Assembly (NCBI GenBank): GCA_022824225.1
Contig: JAJEAH010000048.1
Span: 1-64,000 of the forward strand
DNA: 64,000 bases
Direction: 5' to 3'
Source of the DNA: Chloroflexota bacterium
GTDB taxonomy: Bacteria; Chloroflexota; UBA11872; VXOZ01
The notes beneath the pieces are model-generated. The model had not been told where the DNA came from. It saw only the letters and a program-made list of their open reading frames with translations, and searched no databases. The position numbers and the translations under genes were made by a program. Positions 10,059 through 17,950 of this stretch are shown here, piece by piece; position 1 is the first letter of the stretch; each line of letters starts with the position of its first letter.

Positions 10059-10125
10059 AGAGCGGGGGACAAGCCCCTGCGCTACTTCAAGGCACAGATG
10101 GATTCCCGCGTGCGCGGGAAAGACG
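10059..10125. repeat. Dispersed intergenic repeats (ggggacaagcccctgcgctac; gatggattcccgcgtgcgcgggaa)
   Basis: Near-identical to copies at 25615-25635 and 7970-8000. Confidence 0.65.
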
Positions 10126-10202
10126 GACAGGATTGGCGCCCCTGGGGGGTTTAGTAGACTTGCGATTGCGCTTGTCACAAGACCGCAATTCGCCCTCTCG
10201 CC

Positions 10203-11018
10203 CTAGCACTTCGTCTTGAACAACCGCGCCAGGTTCTCGCCGAGGATTAGTTTCTTTTCCGCTTCGGTGATTGGGGACAGGAGCACGCGGCCGAGTTGGT
10301 AGGTGGCGCAGGTCCAGGGCATATCGGAGCCGTAGAGGATCTTGTTCGCGCCGGCGAGGCGCACCATTTCGGTGAAGTCGCCGCGGTAGCCCACTGAAGC
10401 CGCGGTATCCAGGTAGACGTTCGGTTCTTCCGCCGCCACCTGCACCAGATCCAGGCTGCTCTTGGGACTGCCGCCGGCGGCGTGGGCCACGATGAAGTGG
10501 GCGCCGGGATATTCGCGGGCGATGCGGCGCAGCGTCGCGGGCGTGCCGGTGCCGTGGCTGATGAGGGGCAGGCGGTGGCGGTGGGCCAGCTCGAACGCGG
10601 GCACGTAGCCGGGGCCGTCGAAGGGATAATTGGCCGTGCCGGTATGCAGCTTGATGCCCACCGCGCCGGCATCCAAGCAGCGCTGCAACTCGTCCCGCAC
10701 CAGGTCCGCCTCGTGGGGATCGGGCACGGCGTAGGCCAGCAAGCGGCCGGGGAACTGCCGCGCCGCCGCCAGCGAGATGTCGTTGCCTTCCCGCATGTCC
10801 AGCAAGATTGCCATAGAAGAAAAGACACACGCCTGGTCCATGCCCACGCGGTCCATGGTGCGCACCATGCCCGCGGCGTCGTTGAAGGTCTGGTAGAAGA
10901 GCGCGGTGGGGCCCACGTGACAGTGGTTGTCGATGACCAGCGTGCCGTGGAGCGGCGTGCCGTCCAGGGCCTGTTCGCGAAGTGACGAGGTGGGTGCGGT
11001 GGGAGCGCCTGCTGCCAT
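10203..11018 (-). CDS. Amidohydrolase family (TIM-barrel) protein
   Basis: LVIDNHCHVGPTALF (HxH), ISHGTGTPATLRRIAREYPGAHFIVAHAAGG, ILYGSDMPW; likely start at ATG 11018. Confidence 0.8.
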   Translation of the reverse strand: MAAGAPTAPTSSLREQALDGTPLHGTLVIDNHCHVGPTALFYQTFNDAAGMVRTMDRVGMDQACVFSSMAILLDMREGNDISLAAARQFPGRLLAYAVPDPHEADLVRDELQRCLDAGAVGIKLHTGTANYPFDGPGYVPAFELAHRHRLPLISHGTGTPATLRRIAREYPGAHFIVAHAAGGSPKSSLDLVQVAAEEPNVYLDTAASVGYRGDFTEMVRLAGANKILYGSDMPWTCATYQLGRVLLSPITEAEKKLILGENLARLFKTKC

Positions 11019-11111
11019 GGGTGCCTGCCTCACGTTCGTGGTGTGTGTTGGCTCGTCGCGGGGTTGCTGGCTATGATTATACCCCGCGGCGCGGCCAAAC
11101 CGTCTGGGGTG

Positions 11112-11504
11112 GCGGCCCCCTGCGCGGGGAACGGCCTGGCTGAAGTCAACGTCGGCATACGCGCCAAAGGTGGCGGCCCCCTGCGCGGGGAACGGACGTC
11201 CGCTGCCGCCTCTGCGCCCGCCGCGTCGGCGCGGCAGTCCCATTCGCGCCGGACGACGCCCATTCCGTCATTCCGGCGAAAGCCGGAATCCAGGGCAGCC
11301 CCATGCACGCGAGGCGGCGACAAGATCAAGGTGCTGCACGGCCTGCGCGCGCAAAGCAGCCCCATGCACGCGAGGCAGTGACGCACTGCCGCCAGTGGGT
11401 CTTTGCCCCACCCCTGGCAGCCCCATGCACGCGAGGCGGCGACCTTGCTGCTCGTGCTGCTGAGCAAACGCTCAACGGCGGCCCCATGCACGAGACGCGC
11501 CGCC
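11112..11504. CRISPR. Degenerate CRISPR-like array, 7 repeat units at exact 61-bp period
   Basis: Repeat starts 11112, 11173, 11234, 11295, 11356, 11417, 11478. R1/R2 gcggccccctgcgcggggaacgg; R3 gcagtcccattcgcgccggacgacgcc; R4-R6 gcagccccatgcacgcgaggc; R7 gcggccccatgcacgagacgc. Intervening sequences all differ. Confidence 0.6.
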
Positions 11505-11762
11505 AATCCGGCTGCGCCGCCCTCTTCCCCAGCGGCACGGAGCGCACCGGCGGCGCGCGCCAAGCGGTTTGTCTGCCGCCCTCCCGCTGTGCGCCGCATT
11601 CCCGCACGGGCCAAACTATGCGTCCGGCCCGCTCCGCCATCCGGCAGTTTCCACAGCGCTGATTACCCTTCGTGGTACGATACACCGGTAAGTTCAATGC
11701 GCAGCGCATCCGCGAGTATAGCGCCAGTGGTCCCGCTGGCCGCCGCTCCCAAGAGGGATTCT

Positions 11763-12830
11763 ATGGAACGCACGAAAGACCCCTCGGAACACGCCAGAGA
11801 ACCGACGACGCCGACACCAACGCCGCCACCGACGCGCGCCGAGAACCTGCAGGAGCGCACGCTCGACGCCGGCGAGTACGTGGCATCCCTGCCGGAACGC
11901 CTGGTGCGCAGCGCTGCCGCCGGGGCCGGCGGCCTGGTGCACGAGACCTCCGAGGTCGTGCTGCCGCCGCCGATACGCCACTCGCAACTCTATCAGTCCA
12001 CCATCGGGCGCATGGTGCGCATAGTGGTGGAATTCGTAGGCGGCGTGTCAGGGCCGGAAGCGGCTGACGCGATGGCGATACAGGACCTCGCCGTGCGCAA
12101 GCTGGCCGGCAACGCGGTAGAGGTGGCGAGCGTGGTGGCCGTGGGGTGGTCGCCGCTCTGGATGCTGGCGGCGGCGGCTGACGTCACCGGCGGCACACGG
12201 GCGTATTTGGACGCTTTCGTGAAAGAACTCGAAGACTCTCACGTGCTGCCGCCGGACGCCAACGTTTCCTCCGTGGACGAACTGCTCGCCGCGCTGGGGA
12301 ACACCTCCGGCCAAATGGCCGATACAATTGACATCCCGCCGCTGGCGCTCAATGACATGCGCACGAGTTTGCAGGAATTTCGCAGCCACGCCGGGCAACT
12401 CCCCGACCCGCGCGACCTCACCCAGATATTCACGGAAATGAACCGCGCCGCGGCGGAACAGAACCGCTCGCTGTTCACGGTTTCGTCGCTCGTCGCCGCC
12501 GGAGCGGTGCAGGCGGGCATCCAGCTTGGCAACGTGCATGTCTTTTCGTTTTATCGGGGCTCGCTGAGCACAATTCGCGCGGAAGGCGTGCCGGCATATC
12601 TGCAACGCATCAGCCAACCGTACCTGGAAGCCGCCGCGCTGCACCTGCGCCCCAGCAGCAGCACCCACACCCAACGGCTCCTCCGGCGCTTTCTCACCCG
12701 GCGCTGGCGCAAACGCTCTGCCAACGAGGGCTCTCCCCCCGCAATAGAGGCGACAAAGACGGACAGGCCGGAGGAATCCCGCGCCGGCGACCCCGAGGAC
12801 GATACCACGCGCCAATCGCAAAGGCCATGA
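11763..12830 (+). CDS. Conserved hypothetical protein
   Basis: Long ORF; likely ATG at 11763 (MERTKDPSEHAREP...). Confidence 0.6.
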   Translation: MERTKDPSEHAREPTTPTPTPPPTRAENLQERTLDAGEYVASLPERLVRSAAAGAGGLVHETSEVVLPPPIRHSQLYQSTIGRMVRIVVEFVGGVSGPEAADAMAIQDLAVRKLAGNAVEVASVVAVGWSPLWMLAAAADVTGGTRAYLDAFVKELEDSHVLPPDANVSSVDELLAALGNTSGQMADTIDIPPLALNDMRTSLQEFRSHAGQLPDPRDLTQIFTEMNRAAAEQNRSLFTVSSLVAAGAVQAGIQLGNVHVFSFYRGSLSTIRAEGVPAYLQRISQPYLEAAALHLRPSSSTHTQRLLRRFLTRRWRKRSANEGSPPAIEATKTDRPEESRAGDPEDDTTRQSQRP

Positions 12831-13078
12831 GCGAAAATACCCCCACGCCCCGACCGCCGCCGGACACGATCGTGCCATACCGGCGGCGTATCTGAGACAG
12901 GCAGGCGATGTTTGGGCATAGAAAATCTACCCTTTACTGCCTCCCTTTTGCGATTCCGCCTTCTCTGCTGAGTGTTTCCCTGCGCGCAGGCAGCGGTAAA
13001 GGACATCCGGTCCGCCGCAGAGCGGGCGCGGCGGCAAGAACGAGCAAGCGGTCGCACCGATCGACAGGACACTAAGCA

Positions 13079-13849
13079 ATGCTTCTCGTACTGGACATCG
13101 GCAACACGAATATCGCCGTGGGCGCTTTCGAAGCGAGCGCGCTGAAGGGGTCCTGGCGGCTGAATACGGAAATCGGCAAGACGAGCGACGAATACGGCGT
13201 GCAAATCGTTGCGTTTATACGGCATGCCGGACTGGACGCACACCGCTGCGAAGCCGTCATCGTATCCAGCGTGGTGCCGCCGCTGGCGCGCGCCGTCAAC
13301 GATCTCTGCGTCAAGTATCTGGGGCATACGCCCGTGCTCATCGATCCCCGCGCCGTGCCCGGCGTGGCGGTGGAGATCGACCGGCCGGAGGAAGTCGGCG
13401 CCGACCGGGTGGTGAACGCGGCAGCGGCCTTCGAGCGCCACGGCGGCCCGTGCATCGTCATCGACTTCGGCACGGCTACCACCTTCGACGTAGTCTCGGC
13501 GGCGGGCAACTACACAGGCGGCGCCATCGCGCCGGGGCTGGGTCTGGCCACGGAAGCCCTGGTCGCCCATGCCTCCCGCCTCTACCGCGTTGAGTTCGTG
13601 CCGCCAAAAACGGTGGTGGGCAAGAGCACCATCCACGCCATGCAGTCCGGCATCATGCTCGGCTATCTTTCCTTGGTGGAAGGCATGATCCGCCGCTTTC
13701 ACGACGAGATTGGCGTCTGCACGGTGGTGGCAACCGGCGGTTTTGCCGGCCTCTTTGCTAAGCACACGTCGGTGATCGACGCGGTAGACGCGAACCTGAC
13801 GCTGGAAGGCCTGCGGATAGTGTACGACCGCCTGCAACGGGGCACGTAG
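13079..13849 (+). CDS. coaX: Type III pantothenate kinase
   Basis: MLLVLDIGNTNIAVGAF, VGADRVVNAAAAF, IVIDFGTATTFDVVSAAGNYTGGAIAPGL. Confidence 0.95.
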   Translation: MLLVLDIGNTNIAVGAFEASALKGSWRLNTEIGKTSDEYGVQIVAFIRHAGLDAHRCEAVIVSSVVPPLARAVNDLCVKYLGHTPVLIDPRAVPGVAVEIDRPEEVGADRVVNAAAAFERHGGPCIVIDFGTATTFDVVSAAGNYTGGAIAPGLGLATEALVAHASRLYRVEFVPPKTVVGKSTIHAMQSGIMLGYLSLVEGMIRRFHDEIGVCTVVATGGFAGLFAKHTSVIDAVDANLTLEGLRIVYDRLQRGT

Positions 13850-14173
13850 GTCGGCTCGTTTCAGTCGCTCTTGGCCCAGTACCACCGTCGCGCGCGGGGC
13901 CTTTCGCCTGCGCCGTGCCAAGCTCTGCCTTGCCCGCGGTTGCCAACCTTTGCCACGCAGAGACGGAGGTTACCCGCCCTGCGCTCTTTCTCCGCAGATT
14001 CCGCCAAGCCGTGCCGCGCCGGGACGGAAGTCTACCTGAGTGAAAGCAACGCTGCGCGCATCGATTTGGTGGGGAGTCTTGGGCCCGGCGCTCAAGTCCG
14101 CGATGCTATTCCCCGCCCGTATACTGGTGTACAGTGAGACCGGTGCCCTGAGGGAGTTGAGGGGAGCGAGCGC

Positions 14174-15382
14174 ATGAGCGTCTTGGGCGGAAAGAACATC
14201 CTGCTTGGCGTGTGCGGCAGCATTGCCGCCTTCAAGGCGGTGGCGTTGGCCAGCCAGCTCAACCAGGCCGGGGCGGCGGTCACTACTATTCTCACCAAAG
14301 ACGCCGCGCGCTTCGTTACGCCGCTTTCGTTCACGAGCGTCACGCAGCGTCCGGCCTACATCGACCTCTACACGCCCGATCCCGGCCGCATCTTGCACAT
14401 TGCCCTGGCCGAGGAGGCCGACCTGCTGGCCGTCGTGCCCGCCACCGCACACACCCTGGGCCGCATGGCGCAGGGACTGGCCGACGATCTCCTGACCTGC
14501 ACCGTTCTCAGCACACAAGCGCCGGTGCTCGTTGCTCCCGCCATGGACGGCGGCATGTTCACCAATCCCGCCACACAGCAGAATCTGGCGACTCTGCGGG
14601 AGCGGGGCGTGCACGTGGTGGAGCCGTTGGCCGGCAGGCTGGCGTCGGGTCTCGTGGCCCAGGGGCGGCTGCCGGAAGTGGATGCGCTCATCGCCGAAAT
14701 GCGCGCCGTGCTCGGCAGCGGCGGCCCACTGGCGGGCAAGACGGTGGTCGTTACCGCGGGCGGCACGCAGGAGCCGCTGGACCCCGTGCGCTACATCGGC
14801 AACCGCTCCAGCGGCAAGATGGGATTCGCCCTGGCGGAGGCGGCCAGAGACTACGGGGCGCGGGTGATACTCATCACAGGCGCCACCACCGCGCCGCCGC
14901 CCCACGGCATGGAAACAGTTTCCGCAACCACGGCCGCCGCCATGCAGGCCGCGGTCAACGAACACACCGCCCAGGCGGATGCGCTGATCATGGCCGCGGC
15001 AGTCGCCGACTACCGGCCCCAGACTGCCCAGGGCCAAAAGACGAAACGCACCGGCGATTCGCTTGCCCTTACCCTGGTTGAGAACGAGGACATTCTGGCC
15101 CAAGTCCCGCACACCCTCGTGAAAGTCGGCTTCGCCGCCGAGACCGAGCACATGATAGAGCATGCGGAGAGCAAACTCACGCGCAAGAGCGCGGACCTCA
15201 TCGTCGCCAATGATGTGTCTCGAGCCGACAGCGGCTTTGGCACGGACACGAACCAGGTGGTGATCCTGAGCAGAGATAGACCCCCGGAGTCGCTGCCGGT
15301 GCTCGCCAAGACCGAGGTCGCCGAGACCATCCTGCAACGTGTGGCAGCCCTCCTCCGGCACGGGGCCGGCCGTTCGTGCTGA
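14174..15382 (+). CDS. coaBC: Bifunctional phosphopantothenoylcysteine decarboxylase / phosphopantothenate-cysteine ligase
   Basis: LLGVCGSIAAFKA; APAMDGGMF (variant of APAMN); VTAGGTQEPLDPVRYIGNRSSGKMG. Confidence 0.95.
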   Translation: MSVLGGKNILLGVCGSIAAFKAVALASQLNQAGAAVTTILTKDAARFVTPLSFTSVTQRPAYIDLYTPDPGRILHIALAEEADLLAVVPATAHTLGRMAQGLADDLLTCTVLSTQAPVLVAPAMDGGMFTNPATQQNLATLRERGVHVVEPLAGRLASGLVAQGRLPEVDALIAEMRAVLGSGGPLAGKTVVVTAGGTQEPLDPVRYIGNRSSGKMGFALAEAARDYGARVILITGATTAPPPHGMETVSATTAAAMQAAVNEHTAQADALIMAAAVADYRPQTAQGQKTKRTGDSLALTLVENEDILAQVPHTLVKVGFAAETEHMIEHAESKLTRKSADLIVANDVSRADSGFGTDTNQVVILSRDRPPESLPVLAKTEVAETILQRVAALLRHGAGRSC

Positions 15383-15471
15383 GCGTGTCGTAGCACGTCC
15401 GACGGCGAGTTGCTTCTGGGACTGTTCAAGGTTGGTTGCGGCGGTGGGGCAAACAAGACACGGCTCTCGGC

Positions 15472-16128
15472 TTACGCGAGTTCCCGATCGAAGTGCGGCG
15501 CGCACTGCTCATCGCGCTGCCGGGCAAACGCATCGGGCACGCGCAGGTCGGCGCCGCGTGACAGCGGCGGCAGCGCGTCTGCGGAAAAATAGCCCACGTC
15601 CAGCGCTTCGCTCGTCGGGTGCGGCGTGCCGGAGACGTGGGCGCACATGAAGCCGATGCTAAAGAGTTGATACGGCGCTCGGCCGCGATACGTCCGGTTG
15701 TCGTAGATGCCGATGAGGCGCTCGGCGCGCACGCGCACGCCGGTCTCCTCCCAGAACTCGCGCTCCGCCGCGTCCGCGGCCGTCTCGCCCACTTCCACCA
15801 TGCCGCCCGGCAGCGCCCACAGCCGGTTGTCGGACCGCTGCATGAGCAGCACCCGGCCTTGCGCGTCGAAGAGCGCGCCGTAGGCTGCCACTTTCGGTGT
15901 CTGCACGCCCACGTCGCCGCGATACACCGCCTCGATCTCCGCAGCCGAACGCGTATCCGTCAGCGCGAAGAGCCGCGCCGCCAACCCCAGCACCTGTTCG
16001 TAGCGCGCAACGTCATACTCGTTGTCGTCGCGCCGCGCATAGTGAAGCCCGTTCTGCCCCAGCGCCCGCAACTGGTCGGCAACGTCCAACAAGACGCTGC
16101 CAACGTCTTCTCTGGTCTCGTTCGCCAT
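15472..16128 (-). CDS. NUDIX hydrolase with N-terminal NUDIX-associated domain
   Basis: LWALPGGMVEVGETAADAAEREFWEETGV Nudix box. Confidence 0.92.
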   Translation of the reverse strand: MANETREDVGSVLLDVADQLRALGQNGLHYARRDDNEYDVARYEQVLGLAARLFALTDTRSAAEIEAVYRGDVGVQTPKVAAYGALFDAQGRVLLMQRSDNRLWALPGGMVEVGETAADAAEREFWEETGVRVRAERLIGIYDNRTYRGRAPYQLFSIGFMCAHVSGTPHPTSEALDVGYFSADALPPLSRGADLRVPDAFARQRDEQCAPHFDRELA

Positions 16129-16135
16129 GCTGCGC

Positions 16136-16882
16136 CTATCCCAGCATTACTTGCTTGAACTTCTCCAACGTAAACGCCGGATCGGCCAGAGCTTCCAGTA
16201 GCTTGCCCTCGTCCCGGCGGACCTCAGCGGCTTTGTCGGCAACCTGGGCGGCGATTTCGGCGGGAATCTGCACCACGCCGTTGCGGTCGGCATGCAGTAA
16301 GTCGCCAGGACTAACCGCAAGCCCCGCTACTGTCACCGGCGCGGCAAACGACTCGATGGTTATTTGACCGTGGGACACGATCACGCCGGAGGCGAAGTAC
16401 TGCAGGCCCAGGGCGCGAACCTCGTTGATGTCGCGCACGGCCCCGTCGGTGATTACGCCCACGAAATCCAGGCGCGCAAGCATAGTGCACATGATTTCGC
16501 CAAAGATGGCTGCCGGCACGTCCGGCGAGGCGTCGTGGGCCACCAGGATGCGGGGCGCCGGTAGCCCCGCCGCCTGCTCCAGCGCCTCGATCCACGCCTG
16601 GCGCATGGGCGGATCACCCGCTTCGCGGTCTTTGAACGTGACGGTGTAGGCGTAGCCGACGATTTCGCCAAGTTCGGGATAGAGACACCGGATCGAACCA
16701 TCCATGTACCCGGCGCGGCGGTCGCGCGCGTCGAATTCCTCGATGGCGTTGGCGATGGTGGGGCTGTCGATAGCGCGGAGCGCGGCAAGTTGCTCCGGCG
16801 TCAGTTCTGCTACTGATGACACGAAATGCACTCTCTTTCTGCGCAATATGCATGAGTTTTGCTGGCGCGGATTCCTGCCCAA
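16136..16882 (-). CDS. RraA family protein (demethylmenaquinone methyltransferase-like / HMG aldolase-like)
   Basis: GVITDGAVRDINEVRALGLQYFASG and PGDLLHADRNGVVQIP. Confidence 0.88.
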   Translation of the reverse strand: MGRNPRQQNSCILRRKRVHFVSSVAELTPEQLAALRAIDSPTIANAIEEFDARDRRAGYMDGSIRCLYPELGEIVGYAYTVTFKDREAGDPPMRQAWIEALEQAAGLPAPRILVAHDASPDVPAAIFGEIMCTMLARLDFVGVITDGAVRDINEVRALGLQYFASGVIVSHGQITIESFAAPVTVAGLAVSPGDLLHADRNGVVQIPAEIAAQVADKAAEVRRDEGKLLEALADPAFTLEKFKQVMLG

Positions 16883-16946
16883 GGCCCAGTAGCGGCAGGC
16901 TTCGCGGCGTGGCCGCCGCAGCGACGGAGCGAGCCGCGACGTCCCG

Positions 16947-17795
16947 TTAGACCAGGCAGCCGTCTAGCAAGCGCTGCAAGCTCCCGCCGGCGATGCCCGC
17001 CCGGGCTGCGGGGTCGAGTCCCCCGTAGGATAGCGTGGTGATGGGCAGGGCGGGCTCGAAGATGGGCAGTCCAGTGCCAAATATAAACCGCTCGGCTCCC
17101 CAGCGTCCCACGAGTTCCAGGAGCGCGCTGTGGCCGCCCAGATACGAGGTCTCTACATAAAGATTCGGCGCGCGGTCCAGCAGCGGGTAGAGCACGCGGA
17201 AGTCGGCGTGGGACTGGCGCAGAAGAACTACCGGCAGGTCGGGAAACGCCTCCAGAAGCCAGGCGATGAAGTCCCAGTGGCGGGGTTCGCTGTAGTGGGC
17301 GTTATCGAAGTCGAGCAGCATGGGCACGCGCTTGGCCGCCAGCGCCGCGGCCAATGGTTCGATCACCCACGGCTCCAACACCAGCGTATGCGCCTTGGGG
17401 CATAGCCGCGCGGCACGGGCGCCGGCGTCCAGCAGGCGCGCCACCTGTGCGGTTTCGGGCGGCGTTTCGCCCGTGGCGGCAGGCATCACCACCCAGCAGG
17501 CGTCAAGACGCGGCTCGCCGGCAATGGCCTGCAGCAAGCGTTCGTTGCCGCCGGTGGGATCGTGCCACTTGGCGACGGTGTGGGTCACCAGCGCCCGGCG
17601 AATGTCATACGCGTGCAGCAATGCGAGCAGGCTCGCGACGTCCTGGGGCGCCCCCGGCGGGCGATGGGGCAGTGGGCCCAGCAGCACGTTGACGTCGAAG
17701 AGGTCGGGCCGCCCGTTACCTTCGGCCATGAAGAGATTCTCCTCTGCTGCCGCGTACCGGCAGGCCGCCAGGGCGCGGACATGGTGTTGCGGCAT
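16947..17795 (-). CDS. Amidohydrolase-like (TIM-barrel) protein
   Basis: DVNVLLGPLPHRPPG, NLYVETSYLGGHSALLELVGRWGAERFIFGTGLPI. Confidence 0.6.
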   Translation of the reverse strand: MPQHHVRALAACRYAAAEENLFMAEGNGRPDLFDVNVLLGPLPHRPPGAPQDVASLLALLHAYDIRRALVTHTVAKWHDPTGGNERLLQAIAGEPRLDACWVVMPAATGETPPETAQVARLLDAGARAARLCPKAHTLVLEPWVIEPLAAALAAKRVPMLLDFDNAHYSEPRHWDFIAWLLEAFPDLPVVLLRQSHADFRVLYPLLDRAPNLYVETSYLGGHSALLELVGRWGAERFIFGTGLPIFEPALPITTLSYGGLDPAARAGIAGGSLQRLLDGCLV

Positions 17796-17950
17796 TCTCG
17801 CGGGTTCACGCCCAACGGCACATTTGCCAATTGGCTACTGTTCTGGCGCGCGACCGTCCGGTGCGCGCCCGTGTGTTTGCGCCGTCCGGTTTGGCTAGGA
17901 GCCGCGCACGCGGCGGCAATTTCGCGTCGCCGCCAATGCGATAGAGCACG

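Noticed and set aside
12551-13921. 456-aa minus-strand ORF
   Set aside because: Antisense to coaX and the preceding gene; composition typical of GC-rich shadow frames.
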